Counted from the first letter of the stretch, positions 1-9,679 are shown. The stretch is DNA of 32,899 bases from Mycobacterium simiae (GCF_008370645.1 NZ_VTZN01000041.1:1-32899), one strand, 5' to 3'. The notes: generated by a model from the sequence alone, not told the origin. Numbers and translations: made by a program.

Positions 1-391
1 CCGTCAGGCGCTGTCTCATGTCCCGGTCGAATCCAACCCGGCCGCCTCGGCCGGTCCGCACTCTGGCACGCAGCCGGCGAAACGCTGCGTTTCCGTCGTA
101 CGTAGCCACTAGATCTGGCGGTCAGTACGAACGTCGATGCTCTCAGAATGGTTGCGAGACAATGGCGATCTATGTCTTGACAGAAATCGATCCGGCTGCG
201 AGGGCTGCCACCGCTGTTCCAGTCCGGGTGGTCGCGGCTAAAGACGGATAGTGCGATGTGCGCCGGACGGTATCAGTTCCACGACGGTACAGCCCGCTGA
301 GCCGGCGGCATCGCGACGGATTGGCTTGCCACATGCCACGCAATGTCCGGTGTCCGCAGATTGCTCAGGTCTTCCCGGGTGCGTACCTGCG
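1..391. other. Upstream region without a recognisable gene
   Basis: I see no convincing gene here. Short open frames exist on both strands, but none has a recognisable motif or a consistent codon pattern. The stretch ends in the leader of the first glycosyltransferase. A TTGACA-like hexamer is present near 178-183, but I see no well-placed -10 partner, so I do not call a promoter from it. Confidence 0.4.
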
Positions 392-464
392 GCGTGTACG
401 CTACGGCCTCGGGTGGCGCGTAACGAACAACGGCCGTCAGCCACGTAAGAAGGGAAGCGGGCAT
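392..464 (+). promoter_or_regulatory. Leader/promoter-like segment of GT1 gene 1, copy A
   Basis: This 5' leader is shared by the two glycosyltransferase genes. It begins with GCGTGTACGCTA and ends, 71 bases later, in AGAAGGGAAGCGGGCATG, which holds the purine-rich ribosome binding site and the start codon. The same two blocks lie 73 bases apart before the second gene (2080-2154). TACGCT at 397-402 fits the TAnnnT form of a mycobacterial -10 box, but no clear -35 box is visible, so the promoter role is inferred. The duplicated leader suggests that the two genes arose by tandem duplication including the control region. Confidence 0.4.
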
Positions 465-1734
465 GAGCACCGCATCGAGGGCAGCTGAGTCCCCCGCCCC
501 CAGGCAGCGGATCCTGTTCATCGCAGAAGCAGTGACGCTGGCCCACGTGGTCCGGCCGTTTGTCTTGGCGCGGTTACTCGACCCGAGCCGTTACGAGGTC
601 CACTTCGCCTGCGACCCGCGGTTCAACAAGCTCCTGGGTCCACTGCCCTTCTCTCACCATCCGATCCACACCATCCCCAGCGAGCGGTTCCTGCGCAACT
701 TGACGCACGGCCGACTTTTCTTCTTTTACAACATACGGACGTTGAACAAGTACATCGCTGAGGACAGCAGGGTACTGGCCGAGGTCGCTCCGGACCTTGT
801 CGTCGGTGACCTGCGCATGTCGCTGTCCGTCAGTGCCCGTTTGGCCGGCATTCCCTACATCTCCATCGCCAACGCCTACTGGAGTCCCTACGCTCGCCGC
901 CGCTTTCCACTGCCGGAGGTACTGTGGACGCGCATTCTCGGCGTCCGACTGGTCAGGCTCGTCTATCGGCTGGAGCGTCCGATCATCTTCGCTCTCCAGT
1001 GCTTGCCGCTCAACTGGGTCCGCCGAAAACATGGGCTACCGAGTCTGGGTTGGAACCTGTGCCGCATCTTCACCGAGGGGGACTACACCCTCTACGCCGA
1101 CGTGCCGGAGCTGGTGTCGACGTACGATCTGCCGGCCAACCACCACTACCTGGGCCCAGTCCTATGGTCGCCTGCCGGCAAGTCGCCGGCGTGGTGGGAC
1201 GCGTTGCCGACCGACCGGCCGATTGTCTACGTGACCCTGGGTACCTCCGGCGGGCGCAACCTGCTGCAGGTGGTGTTAGACGCCATGGCTGATTTGCCTG
1301 TGACAGTGATTGCGGCCACCGCGAACCGCAGCGACCTGTCGCACGTGCCTTCCAATGTGTTGGTGGCGGAATACCTGCCGGGCGAGGCGGCTGCAGCGCG
1401 CTCGGCGGTGGTGGTCTGCAATGGCGGCAGCCTGACCACGCAGCAGGCCTTGGTGGCCGGGGTGCCTGTGGTCGGAATCGCCAGCAACCTAGACCAACAT
1501 CTGAACATGGAGGCCATCGAGCGGGCCGGCGCAGGGATGCTGCTACGAACTGAGCGGCTCAAGAGTCGAAGTGTGGCGCAAGCCGTAACCCAGGTCCTCA
1601 GTCGGTCCAACTACCAACAAGCCGCCGAGCGACTCGCCGCAGCGTTCGGGCACGACTTCGCTCACTTTCCGCAACACCTGCAGACTGTGCTGCGCTCCAC
1701 GAAGTCTGTGCCCACAACATCGCAGATTGCCTAG
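463..1734 (+). CDS. GT1-family glycosyltransferase, Rv2962c-like (first rhamnosyl transfer of PGL)
   Basis: Predicted to transfer a deoxysugar, most likely the first rhamnose, to the phenol of phenolphthiocerol and to p-hydroxybenzoate methyl ester at the inner membrane face. The 423-residue protein has the two-lobed GT-B form. The N-terminal lobe begins with [18 protein letters not shown]. The C-terminal lobe carries the sugar-nucleotide region [16 protein letters not shown] from about residue 320, followed by [10 protein letters not shown]. Signature stretches such as [20 protein letters not shown] and LGTSGG match my recollection of M. tuberculosis Rv2962c rather than its paralog Rv2958c. 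The ATG at 463 has AGAAGGGAAG just upstream, so the start is well supported. The neighbour at 2153 is a paralog. The family is clear; the exact acceptor is inferred from orthology. Confidence 0.88.
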   Translation: MSTASRAAESPAPRQRILFIAEAVTLAHVVRPFVLARLLDPSRYEVHFACDPRFNKLLGPLPFSHHPIHTIPSERFLRNLTHGRLFFFYNIRTLNKYIAEDSRVLAEVAPDLVVGDLRMSLSVSARLAGIPYISIANAYWSPYARRRFPLPEVLWTRILGVRLVRLVYRLERPIIFALQCLPLNWVRRKHGLPSLGWNLCRIFTEGDYTLYADVPELVSTYDLPANHHYLGPVLWSPAGKSPAWWDALPTDRPIVYVTLGTSGGRNLLQVVLDAMADLPVTVIAATANRSDLSHVPSNVLVAEYLPGEAAAARSAVVVCNGGSLTTQQALVAGVPVVGIASNLDQHLNMEAIERAGAGMLLRTERLKSRSVAQAVTQVLSRSNYQQAAERLAAAFGHDFAHFPQHLQTVLRSTKSVPTTSQIA

Positions 1735-2079
1735 CAAGAACTTCGGATCGGCGAGCGCTAAAGGGTTGGGCCGCGCAGCCAGGCGCGCTTGACACCCGCT
1801 TGCCCGTGACGGCCATCGAAACGGCCTCGTTAGAATTGGCATACTCTGCGGTCGACTCCCGCCGAGCGAAGGATTCGTTCGGTCGATCAGTACGGTCGGA
1901 ACCCGCTCTGCCATAAGAGAAGTAGACCCAGTCCGCATCCGCGCCGTGGTCTCTGAAAGGGACTGCACGAAACCGGGATAGTTACACGCCAGTCCAATTG
2001 GGGTCAGATCGGGCCCGGATGAATTGGCACAAACGCGCACGCTTCCAAATCCGGTCAACCGTGAAAGTGCGCTCGTGAT
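1735..2079. other. Intergenic region between the two GT1 genes
   Basis: About 345 bases before the second leader hold no frame that I recognise. A minus-strand open frame of 171 codons (1543-2058) runs through it but overlaps the end of the first glycosyltransferase and has no family features, so I treat it as chance. TAGAAT near 1831 resembles a -10 box, but its spacing to any -35 is poor. Confidence 0.4.
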
Positions 2080-2154
2080 GCGTGTACGCTATTGCACCGG
2101 GTGGTGGGGCGAAACGATCACCGACCGTTAGCCTCCTAGAAGGGAAGCGGGCAT
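2080..2154 (+). promoter_or_regulatory. Leader/promoter-like segment of GT1 gene 2, copy B
   Basis: Second copy of the leader described at 392-464. GCGTGTACGCTA opens it, TACGCT at 2085-2090 is a candidate -10 box, and AGAAGGGAAGCGGGCATG closes it with the ribosome binding site and start codon. The middle of the segment has diverged from copy A (for example CACCGGGTGGT against CCTCGGGTGGC), which implies an old duplication with selection on both ends. Confidence 0.4.
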
Positions 2155-3457
2155 GCGAACCGCATCGAGTACTCGTGAGTCACCCGTCCGTCGGCGGCGG
2201 ATACTGTTCGTAGGAGAAGCAGCAACTCTGTCTCACGTCGTCCGGCCGTTCGTACTGGCGCGGTCGCTCGACCCGAGCCGCTACGAGGTCCACTTCGCCT
2301 GCGACCCGCGATTCAACAAGCTGCTGGGCCCCATGCCATTTGCTCAGCACGCCATCCGCAGCATCTCCAGCGAACTGGTTCTCAAGAAAATCGCTCAAGG
2401 CCGACAGTTCTACAACGCGCGGACGCTGCACAAGTACGTTGAGGACGACATGAAGTTGCTGACCGAGATTGCGCCAGACCTTGTCGTCGGCGATAACCGT
2501 CTATCGCTGTCGGTCAGCGCCCGACTCGCTGGCATCCCTTACGTCGCCATCGCCAACGCCTACTGGAGTCCCCACGCGCACCGCCGCTTTCCGCTACCGG
2601 ATGTCCCGTGGACCCGCATCTTTGGTGTCGGACTGGTCAGGTTCCTGTTCCGCCTTTACCGCCCATTGATCTTCGCTCTCTATTGTCTGCCACTCAACCG
2701 GGTCCGCCGAAAGCACGGGTTGCCGAGTCTGGGTTGGGATCTGTGCAGTGTCTTCACCGATGGGGACTACTCGCTCTATGCCGACGTGCCGGAGCTGGTG
2801 CCGACGGCTAGCATGCCGGCCAACCATCAATTTCTGGGCCCTGTCCTGTGGTCGCCTGTCGGCGCGCCTCCGGCTTGGTGGGACACGTTGCCGATGGACC
2901 GGCCGATCATTTATGTGACCCTGGGCAGCTCCGGCGGACGAAACCTATTGCAAGTGGTGTTGAACGCCTTGGCTGACTTGCCAGTGACGGTGATCGCGGC
3001 CACCGCGGACCGTAGCGATATGACGCACGTGCCGGCCAACGCCTTCGTGACGGATTTTCTGCCGGGTGAGGCAGCGGCAGCGCGCTCGGCCGTGGTGGTT
3101 TGCAACGGCGGCAGCCTGACTACACAACAGGCTTTGGTAGCCGGGGTGCCGGTAATCGGTCTGGCCAGCAACATGGACCAACACCTAAACATGGAGGCCA
3201 TCGAGCGAGCCGGTGCGGGCTTACTGCTGCGAACTGAGCGGCTCGACAGCCAGAGTATGGCGCAAGCTGTAACGCAAGCGCTCGGTCGGTCCGACTACCG
3301 ACAAGCCGCCCGGCGACTGGCTATGGCCTTCGGACAGGACTTCGATGATTTTTCGCAGCACGTGCAGCGGGCGTTGGGCCTCACTGAAACTGAACAGGAG
3401 GTGCCGGTAGCTTCGCCGATCGGGCTGACACCAAAGGCACTTGCGCGCAGCGCATAG
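2153..3457 (+). CDS. GT1-family glycosyltransferase, Rv2958c-like (second rhamnosyl transfer of PGL)
   Basis: Paralog of the preceding gene (434 residues), predicted to add the second sugar (rhamnose in PGL-tb) to the mono-rhamnosylated lipid. The N-terminus [19 protein letters not shown], the segment [47 protein letters not shown] and LGSSGG all follow my recollection of M. tuberculosis Rv2958c and differ from Rv2962c at the same places. The C-terminal lobe keeps [16 protein letters not shown] and [17 protein letters not shown]. The ATG at 2153 follows the same AGAAGGGAAGCGGGC leader as its neighbour. In M. tuberculosis these two paralogs are separated by Rv2959c, Rv2960c and Rv2961. Here they are adjacent, and the methyltransferase Rv2959c is not seen between or beside them. 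Confidence 0.86.
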   Translation: MRTASSTRESPVRRRRILFVGEAATLSHVVRPFVLARSLDPSRYEVHFACDPRFNKLLGPMPFAQHAIRSISSELVLKKIAQGRQFYNARTLHKYVEDDMKLLTEIAPDLVVGDNRLSLSVSARLAGIPYVAIANAYWSPHAHRRFPLPDVPWTRIFGVGLVRFLFRLYRPLIFALYCLPLNRVRRKHGLPSLGWDLCSVFTDGDYSLYADVPELVPTASMPANHQFLGPVLWSPVGAPPAWWDTLPMDRPIIYVTLGSSGGRNLLQVVLNALADLPVTVIAATADRSDMTHVPANAFVTDFLPGEAAAARSAVVVCNGGSLTTQQALVAGVPVIGLASNMDQHLNMEAIERAGAGLLLRTERLDSQSMAQAVTQALGRSDYRQAARRLAMAFGQDFDDFSQHVQRALGLTETEQEVPVASPIGLTPKALARSA

Positions 3458-3539
3458 GAGCTCATGGCCCAGCGCCGAACGGTCGGTCCCCGCGGCGTTG
3501 GGGAGCATCGTCGCGGCGGCGGCGTCGATCGTCAGCGCT

Positions 3540-4315
3540 GCTGGCATGCCCGGTCGTTGACAAGCGTCCACAACAGATTGAGCATGGAGAACGCGTATTT
3601 GCGCACCAGGTGATTGTTCTTGGTCTCGATGGTGGCCTGGTCGTTTTTCGGGTACGGCCGCGAGCGGGTGAAGTAGATACCGGCATCGCCGGCCCAGCCG
3701 ATGAAGGTCTCGTTCTAGAATCCAGTGCCGTTGTCAAAGCCTAAACAGGTTACTGGATAGGGAATTTCAGTGACAGCACTCTGGCGCGCATTCCATGGGT
3801 TGGTGCTGGCGTTGTTGCGGACCGTACGGGTGAACGCCCATCCGGTGCGCACCTCGGACAGATTCACGTACGGGCGAACTCCCCTGTGAGGTTGGGCCGC
3901 TGTGTGCGACGTTATCACCCTCGAAGAACCCCGGCTCCGCGGCGACCTCATCCGCAGCTCTGCGGACCTTGACCAATTACGCAGCGCGGGTGAGCGTTTC
4001 GTCGTCGACACACCCGATACCTGGTCTTCGCCCTTCGCGTCTTCAGATAACGATCGACTCCGGCTGCGCTCATCGCCAGCAGTTCCTGCCGCACCTTGGG
4101 GCTGTAGCGGTCACACCCGAACAACTCGCTTGACGTTCCAACCCGTCGACCTGCAATGCCATCGACGCGCCAAGCTATTTGCCGCTCCGCGCCCACCCGA
4201 GCGGCCCGCCCCCTCTGCAGCATCTTCCCAGCGTCATAGGAGTACTTCGGCGCCCGCGGATTACGAGGCCTTCGCTGCCGCTCAACGCCAGCTGCCGCGG
4301 ATGAACTCACCACCG
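3540..4315 (-). pseudogene. Decayed integrase-core transposase, possible counterpart of Rv2961
   Basis: Minus-strand fragments from several frames join into one transposase. From the N-terminal side: PRAPKYSYDAGKML and RYSPKVRQELLAMSAAGVDRYL (4313 downward), STTKRSPALR, then in another frame RRAADEVAAEPGFFEGD and NVAHSGP, then again NLSEVRTGWAFTRTVRNNAS and GFDNGTGF. An in-frame TAG lies at 3715-3717. The frame continues with GWAGDAGIYFTRSRPYPKND, then QATIETKNNHLVRKYAF. These are the DDE blocks of an actinobacterial integrase-type transposase. At least three frameshifts and the stop make it dead. It lies on the strand opposite the GT1 genes, as Rv2961 does next to Rv2962c. I see no terminal inverted repeats. 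A long plus-strand frame antisense to it is an artefact. Confidence 0.82.
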
Positions 4316-4540
4316 CTCACGCCAGTCCGAGCGGCACGATTTGCGGTCCTGGTCGACACCGTTGCACGGACTGAAAGCCACCCTGACCGAGTGCGCCACC
4401 TCGCCGGCTACCTCACCGACCGCCACTCATCCGGCGCGCCTACATTGAAGGTTTCACGACCTACCTGGTCAGCCCCGGGTCTGACCCCAGCGTACGGCTC
4501 GAATGGCGCCACTGTGGTACCCCGGTGTACGTTGTGCGAC

Positions 4541-5410
4541 GTGCCCGCTGCCTGGATTGCCAACACTTTCCTCAAATTTGCCCCAGTGCCTCGCCTGATC
4601 AAGGCTGGGCTATTTGTACGTTATGCGCCGGGTGATGCGCTGGATAAGCTCGCCGGTCGTTCGGACCCGCTGGTTCCGCCGCGCCGCAAGGTAGGCGGAG
4701 GGTCCCGAAACCCCGCGGCGCCCGGCCCATTTCGGGAATCTGGCGACCAGGCCTTTGCCGAACTTCGCGAGTATGGCCAGATTGCCCCACACCACGCCAT
4801 CCTCGACATGGGATGCGGAATGGGCCGTCTGGCCCGTCCGTTGACCAAATTTCTCGACCCGGCCAAGGGGCGTTATGAAGGCTTTGACATCAATGCCAGC
4901 GAGCTGCGCTGGTGTTCAGAGCACTATGCGTCTCATCCCAACTTCCACTTCCAGCGCGCGAACATCTACAACAAGATGTACAACCCGAAGGGCACGGTGC
5001 AAGCCGAGGAGTTCGTCTTCCCCTACCCTGATGAGAGCTTCGATTTTGCCTTCGCATCATCGCTCTTCACGCACATGCCCCTGCCGGCAGTTGCTCAGTA
5101 TCTCAAGGAAACCGCACGGGTGCTCGCTGCGGGCGCGCGTGCGCTGTTAACCGTCTATTTGTGGAACCCGGAAGCCCAAGCGTTGGTTGCTCAGGGCAAG
5201 TCGGCACTGGCCTTTCGTCCACATGGCGATTTGATCGTGATGAATCCCATCGTCCCCGAGGCCGCCATTGCCCTTCCCCAGGAAGGCTGGGATCTGGCGG
5301 TTCGCGATGCTGGCCTTGAGCAGGTGGGGGATGTGTTGTGGGGAAGCTGGTGTGGCCGAACGAACTTCGCGCGTTACCAAGACGCGGTCGTCTTGCGCAA
5401 GCCGGTCTGA
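4541..5410 (+). CDS. Class I SAM-dependent methyltransferase, probable sugar O-methyltransferase
   Basis: Predicted to move a methyl group from S-adenosylmethionine to a hydroxyl, probably on a PGL sugar. From the GTG at 4541 the protein has 289 residues. Motif I is ILDMGCGMGRLARPL at about 87-101, followed by FDINASELRWC (motif II). The stretch FPYPDESFDFAFASSLFTHM is a typical motif III/IV. The frame stays open upstream to 3902, but that extension is antisense to a dead transposase and has no family features, so the true start lies after it. GTG 4541 (or TTG 4532) precedes AAWIANTFLKF, the first plausible protein segment. There is no strong ribosome binding site, so the start is uncertain. 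I see no direct M. tuberculosis counterpart at this position. The substrate is inferred from location only. Confidence 0.75.
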   Translation: MPAAWIANTFLKFAPVPRLIKAGLFVRYAPGDALDKLAGRSDPLVPPRRKVGGGSRNPAAPGPFRESGDQAFAELREYGQIAPHHAILDMGCGMGRLARPLTKFLDPAKGRYEGFDINASELRWCSEHYASHPNFHFQRANIYNKMYNPKGTVQAEEFVFPYPDESFDFAFASSLFTHMPLPAVAQYLKETARVLAAGARALLTVYLWNPEAQALVAQGKSALAFRPHGDLIVMNPIVPEAAIALPQEGWDLAVRDAGLEQVGDVLWGSWCGRTNFARYQDAVVLRKPV

Positions 5411-5413
5411 CCA

Positions 5414-5437
5414 GGTTTCAACGCCGGCGGCGAAACC
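5414..5437. terminator. Possible hairpin after methyltransferase gene
   Basis: GGTTTC and GAAACC form a 6-base stem around a 12-base GC-rich interior containing GCCGGC, four bases after the methyltransferase stop. No T-tract follows. It lies between convergent genes, so a terminator role is plausible but weakly supported. Confidence 0.25.
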
Positions 5438-5627
5438 GACCTTGGGGCGACAACAATTGATCTGGCCCGAACCAAGTTGGCGTTGTTGACCGCGCTAGCG
5501 CTGCCGACGAAGTCGTTTCTCCCGCATTGGGCTAGGTCGCAGAGCGAACAGAGACGCGCCAAAACGCAGGTTGCTGAAGCGTCCCCCGCTCGTGAACGTG
5601 GGGTCTAGGGAGCTGCGACCAGGGCCA

Positions 5628-6602
5628 TCATCTTCTCGCCACGCTGGCGTTAGCGCGATACCACGCGACCGTCGACTCGATGCCCTCACGTAGCGTGATT
5701 CTTGGTCGCCAACCCGCTTCGCTCAAGATCGACACATCCAACAGTTTTCGTGGTGTTCCGTCCGGTTTAGTTGGATCCCAGTGGGTTTCGCCGCGGTAGC
5801 CCACTGCGTTGGCCACCATCTCGGCGATCTCACTGATGGTGTGGTCGACCCCGGTACCCACGTTGACGGGGCCGGGTCCGTCGAAGTGCTCCAGAAGGTA
5901 CAGGCACGCGCTCGCTAGATCCGCGACGTGCAACAGTTCTCGGCGTGGCGTTCCGGTGCCCCAGTTTGTCACGGTTGGCACGCCACTGGCTCTGGCCTCC
6001 TCGTATCGGCGGATGAGCGCCGGCAGCAGATGCGAAGTGGAAGCGGAAAAGTTGTCGCCCTCTCCATACAGGTTGGTTGGCATCGCAGAGATCCACGCCA
6101 GGCCATGTTGTCTTCTGACCGCCTGGACCTGAAGGATTCCGGCGATCTTCGCGATCGCGTAGGTGTCGTTTGTTGGCTCCAACGGGCCGGTGAGCAGTGC
6201 GTCCTCCCTAATCGGCTGTGGGGCGAATTTCGGGTAGATGCAGGAAGAGCCGAGGAACAACAGCCGAGGCACCCTCGCGGCTGCGGCCGCGTCGAGCAGG
6301 TTGACCTGGATTCGCAGGTTTTCAGACAGGAAGTCAACGGGATAAGTGCTGTTGGCCTGGATGCCACCGACCCTGGCCGCGGCGTCGATGATTACCTGAG
6401 GCCTTGACTGAAGGATAAAGTCAAATGTTGCGGCCCGATCCGTCAGGTCGAGTTCACGGTGTGACCGTACAACAAGGTTGGTGAATCCTTCGGCGCGAAA
6501 TTTTTGTACCAGAGCGGACCCGACCAGCCCGCAGTGTCCGGCTATGTACACGCGTGACTCACGGTCCAGGACGCCGACTGCGGTGCTCATATTCATGCTC
6601 AT
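5628..6602 (-). CDS. epiA: GDP-L-fucose synthase (GDP-4-keto-6-deoxymannose epimerase/reductase)
   Basis: Converts GDP-4-keto-6-deoxy-D-mannose to GDP-L-fucose with NADPH in the cytoplasm. The 324-residue protein is a short-chain dehydrogenase of the extended type. [15 protein letters not shown] at 18-32 is the nucleotide-binding loop, GSSCIYPK near 118-125 holds the catalytic Ser region, and YAIAK at 148-152 gives the Tyr/Lys pair. [12 protein letters not shown] and NLYGEGDNF are typical of the WcaG/EpiA family. The start ATG overlaps the stop of the upstream gmd gene by four bases (ATGA at 6599-6602), so the two are translationally coupled. M. tuberculosis has this pair at Rv1511-Rv1512, away from its PGL locus; here it is inside the locus. 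The product is the likely donor for fucosyl transfer by the Rv2957-like enzyme. Confidence 0.92.
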   Translation of the reverse strand: MSMNMSTAVGVLDRESRVYIAGHCGLVGSALVQKFRAEGFTNLVVRSHRELDLTDRAATFDFILQSRPQVIIDAAARVGGIQANSTYPVDFLSENLRIQVNLLDAAAAARVPRLLFLGSSCIYPKFAPQPIREDALLTGPLEPTNDTYAIAKIAGILQVQAVRRQHGLAWISAMPTNLYGEGDNFSASTSHLLPALIRRYEEARASGVPTVTNWGTGTPRRELLHVADLASACLYLLEHFDGPGPVNVGTGVDHTISEIAEMVANAVGYRGETHWDPTKPDGTPRKLLDVSILSEAGWRPRITLREGIESTVAWYRANASVARR

Positions 6603-7621
6603 GTCCCGTTGGGGCGTATCGGCTTATCAATCCATGGTCTGCCCTCGCACTCCAAGGCAGCGATGTCCGCGTCCACCATGATCCGCGCCAGTTCAGCAGT
6701 GTGTATCGAAGCCTTCCAACTGAGCGATTGGGCGGCCTTCGTCGCATCGCCGATCAACGCATCGACCTCGGTGGGGCGCAGATAGCGCTCGTCGTATCTG
6801 ACATACTCTTGCCAGTCGAGCCCGGCATGATCGAATGCGGCCTTAGCGAACTCGCGCACCGTGTAACCGCGCTCCGTCGCCAAAACGAAGTCGTGGGGGT
6901 CACTAGCCTGTAGCATCCGCCACATCCCTTCGACGTACTCAGGTGCATACCCCCAGTCGCGAACAGCATCGAGGTTCCCCAGGTATACGTGAGACTCGAG
7001 GCCAGCCTTGATCCGCGCCACGGCTCGCGTGATCTTTCGGGTGACGAATGTCTCACCGCGCCGCGGTGACTCATGGTTGAACAGAATGCCGTTCACCGCA
7101 AACAAACCGTAGGCCTCTCGATAGTTGCGCGTCGCCCAGTACGAGTAAACTTTCGCTGCGCCGTACGGTGATCGTGGGCAGAATGGCGTCTGCTCGTTCT
7201 GGGGTGGCGGCGACGCGCCGAACATCTCCGACGAGGACGCTTGATAGAAGCGGCACTTCACCCCGGAAAGCCGAACTGCTTCCAGCAGTCGCATGGCTCC
7301 CATAGCGACGGTGTCTCCGGTGCGCACCGGTTCGTCAAAGCTGACGCGCACGTGCGACTGTGCCGCAAGGTTATACACCTCGTCGGGGTCGATGGTACTG
7401 AGCAATGTCACCAATCGGGTGCCGTCGGTTAGATCGCCATAGTGTAAGAAAAGTCGTGCACCCGGGTCGTGCCGATCAACATAGAGGTGGTCAATTCGCG
7501 ATGTGTTGAACGTCGAAGCTCGACGGATGAGCCCGTGAACCTCGTATCCCTTGCCCAACAGCAGTTCGGCGAGGTAGGAGCCGTCCTGTCCGGTGATTCC
7601 CGTGATAAGCGCTCGCTTCAC
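6599..7621 (-). CDS. gmdA: GDP-mannose 4,6-dehydratase
   Basis: Converts GDP-D-mannose to GDP-4-keto-6-deoxy-D-mannose, the first committed step to GDP-L-fucose or GDP-D-rhamnose. The 340 residues match the usual length. [14 protein letters not shown] at 8-21 is the NADP-binding loop. SSSEMFG around 129-135 and SPYGAAK at 151-157 supply the Ser/Glu and Tyr/Lys of the active site. [17 protein letters not shown] is a family hallmark. The ATG at 7621 directly precedes KRALITG, the normal N-terminus. It is the first gene of a two-gene minus-strand operon with epiA. About 730 bases separate it from the divergent methyltransferase at 8352, so it probably has its own promoter there. Confidence 0.94.
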   Translation of the reverse strand: MKRALITGITGQDGSYLAELLLGKGYEVHGLIRRASTFNTSRIDHLYVDRHDPGARLFLHYGDLTDGTRLVTLLSTIDPDEVYNLAAQSHVRVSFDEPVRTGDTVAMGAMRLLEAVRLSGVKCRFYQASSSEMFGASPPPQNEQTPFCPRSPYGAAKVYSYWATRNYREAYGLFAVNGILFNHESPRRGETFVTRKITRAVARIKAGLESHVYLGNLDAVRDWGYAPEYVEGMWRMLQASDPHDFVLATERGYTVREFAKAAFDHAGLDWQEYVRYDERYLRPTEVDALIGDATKAAQSLSWKASIHTAELARIMVDADIAALECEGRPWIDKPIRPNGT

Positions 7622-8014
7622 CTGATTCTCACTTCGGTAGACACCAGCTCGTCAGCACACTTACGACGTCCCATCCTGGTTGCCCCACTTCCCTCGATGC
7701 CACAATGGCGCGGCGTCGCCGTCAGCTTCATGCGGCGTGCGCACATGCGCAAGACCGCCTCTGTGTCCGCTTCAAGGTACCGGACACCGCCGGCTGCGCG
7801 ATTGGGCTGGCTGACCATAGTTCCGCTGCCCCTGACATACGGACTGAGCGCAGGCGGACCCCCCCTGCCAAGCTCATCTGAGGCACCTGCCCACAATTCG
7901 TGACCCTGAGGGCGGAGATGGAAAGAATTCCCGAATGACGAGCAAGGTGAGTGTGTTGCTTCGAGCGCCCGGGGTCGTAGATCCGGGCGGGTGGATGACC
8001 CTGGAACGGAACCC
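7622..8014. other. Region upstream of gmdA without a recognised gene
   Basis: This stretch should hold the promoter of the minus-strand gmdA-epiA pair, but I cannot place one with confidence. Minus-strand open frames (7618-7896 and 7728-8069) and a plus-strand frame (7469-7903) cross it. None shows a domain, and I leave them unannotated. The right side borders a decayed IS, so this may be remodelled DNA. Confidence 0.35.
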
Positions 8015-8285
8015 CCGATCCCGAGGTACCCGAAAGGGCCGAGCGGCCGACGTTCACGGCCGAGTTCACGTTAGAGATCTTGGCTGAGTACGACGCCTCG
8101 CCGAGGGGCGCGCAGGGTGTTATTGCGTCGAAAGGACTTGTAGTCCAGCCATATTGTGAAGTGGCGCAAGGCCCGTGATGCCGGCGCGCCGGCCGGGTTG
8201 GCTTCCCCGCCCGGTTGCAAGCGTGCTGACCCGCAAGCTGAAGAGATCGCCCGGCTCGAGTCCGAGCAGGGCTGCGATCGCTCCC
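8015..8285 (+). pseudogene. Decayed IS OrfA-type transposase fragment (left of methyltransferase)
   Basis: In one frame from 8023 the sequence reads EVPERAERPTFTAEFTLEIL followed by AEYDASPRGAQG, the helix-turn-helix start of an OrfA-type transposase common in actinobacteria. After a one-base shift near 8140 it continues HIVKWRKARDAGAPAGLA and then RADPQAEEIARLE, the next segment of the same protein family. A TAG sits in the second frame just before SSHIVKW. The coding similarity stops near 8285, well before a full transposase would end. It is clearly non-functional. The exact IS name is not known to me. Confidence 0.7.
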
Positions 8286-8351
8286 AAACTCATTCGAGCT
8301 GCGTCCGGAAAACCGGGGGAAGCACAGGTCAACCCGAGTACTGTCACCGTT

Positions 8352-9017
8352 GTGTCGAGAATCTCCCGTACGCTGGTTGGCCTCGGGTCGCGTTTCATCC
8401 GTAGCAAGAACTCGCTAGAGCCGATGGGTTGGGCGGCTGCATGGGGCTGGTTCCACGGCATGCACCTCGTCTCTCCACCCGCGAACGCGAAGAGACGCCA
8501 TTTGCTCAATGCGTTGAAGTCGCGCCAGCACCGCATCTTCATCGAGGCCGGTACCTATAAGGGCGAGACAACTGCGTTCTTCGCGCGGCACACCGATCGA
8601 GTGATCTCAGTCGAGCTACACGACGGCCTGTTCGCTGCTGCCGAGCAACGGTTCGCGAAGTACCCCAATGTCACTGTTATTCATGGAGATTCGGTCATCG
8701 AGCTGCCAAAGATAGTCCTGAACTGCTTGAGCCCGCCGCTTGTGTACCTCGACGCGCACTACTCCGGTCCTGGCACGGCTAAGCGCGAGCAGAAAGAGCC
8801 AGCAGAGTCGACGCTGCTGCAGCTCGCTTCCGTAGCTCCGGCGGGCACCACCATCGTGATTGACGACCTGCGACTTTTCGGCTCTGGACTGGCCGGATTT
8901 CCCCAGCTCGACGAGATCACAGCAGCTGCACGTACGGCGTTCCCGACCGCGGTGATCCGGGCCGGCCTGGACTCGATCGTCGTCGAAATCGACGGAAAAT
9001 CAGGGCTATCGTGCTGA
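8352..9017 (+). CDS. SAM-dependent methyltransferase-like protein between IS remnants
   Basis: Predicted class I methyltransferase of 221 residues from the GTG at 8352. The frame is open from 8175, but the upstream part overlaps the decayed transposase. The cofactor region reads RIFIEAGTYKGETTAFFA (61-78), followed by VISVELHDGLFAAAEQRF with the acidic residue of motif II, VIHGDSVIEL, then PPLVYLDAHYSGPG with the motif IV Asp. TTIVIDDLRLFG is typical of the small class related to FkbM and Methyltransf_24 proteins. The gene is flanked on both sides by IS fossils, which suggests acquisition or shuffling. A role in O-methylation of a PGL sugar is inferred from its place. Unlike its surroundings, its frame is intact, so it may be functional. 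Start confidence is moderate. Confidence 0.68.
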   Translation: MSRISRTLVGLGSRFIRSKNSLEPMGWAAAWGWFHGMHLVSPPANAKRRHLLNALKSRQHRIFIEAGTYKGETTAFFARHTDRVISVELHDGLFAAAEQRFAKYPNVTVIHGDSVIELPKIVLNCLSPPLVYLDAHYSGPGTAKREQKEPAESTLLQLASVAPAGTTIVIDDLRLFGSGLAGFPQLDEITAAARTAFPTAVIRAGLDSIVVEIDGKSGLSC

Positions 9018-9660
9018 CGTGATCGCAGTGACCCGCGAGGGTGATGCGCCGCTGCGGCCGATCGCGCAGGACTTCGGCGTTTCCGTGGCCCGAGTATCGC
9101 TGGCTCGAGATTGCTGACCGTGAAGGTGGCGTCGACCGCACGGAGTCGACCAGGGGTAGCGATGAGTCCGCCCAGTTGCGGGAAGCCCGCAAACGGATAA
9201 AGCTGCTCGAGCAAGAAGCGGACGTGATACGACGCGCCGGCGGGTAACTCCGCCGGGACGTCAACCCGAAGTGAGCTACCCGCTGGTCCACGAACTCACC
9301 GCGGACGGTGTGCCCGTCACGCTGACCTACCGGCTGCTCGGTTATTGCCGAGGTTGTCGCCGACTGGCGCAAGAATCCGTTGAGAGAGCCTGATTGGGGT
9401 GACACACATCTGATTGACGTCGCCTTCGACATTCACGCGGACGACCCCGCATTTGGATACCAGTTCATCGCCGACGAGCTCTCAGGACGCGGGATCGTGG
9501 CTGGGGAGATCAGGGTCACCCGATTGTGCTACCAGGAGCGCATCTTCGCTAAGAGGCGCAAAGTGAACCCAAGTGTCGGACCCCGTTCAAGACCACCTCG
9601 TCGACCGCCAGTTCTGCAGACCGCCAAGGAGGTTCTGGCTGTCCAACTCACCGGACCGGG
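9018..9660 (+). pseudogene. Decayed IS3-family element (orfA and orfB fragments)
   Basis: Directly after the methyltransferase stop, plus-strand fragments in several frames follow an IS3-family element. orfA: APLRPIAQDFGVS, then RWLEIADREGGVDR, then SAQLREARKRIKLLEQEADV. orfB: YPLVHELTADGVPVTL, then after a shift EPDWGDTHLIDVAFDIHADD, PAFGYQFIADELSGRGIVAG, and FAKRRKVNPSVGP. The coupled helix and leucine-zipper pattern and the FGYRFI-type region are characteristic of IS3. There are at least three frameshifts and a stop after the zipper, and the catalytic DDE core is missing. It cannot transpose. The right end runs into a reverse-transcriptase fragment on the opposite strand near 9660-9680. 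Confidence 0.8.
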
Positions 9661-9679
9661 GCGTGGTGTTGGCGTTTCG

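Noticed and set aside
3902..4540. Long N-terminal extension of the methyltransferase frame (502 codons in total)
   Set aside because: It is antisense to the decayed transposase and shows no protein-family features; the methyltransferase begins after it.
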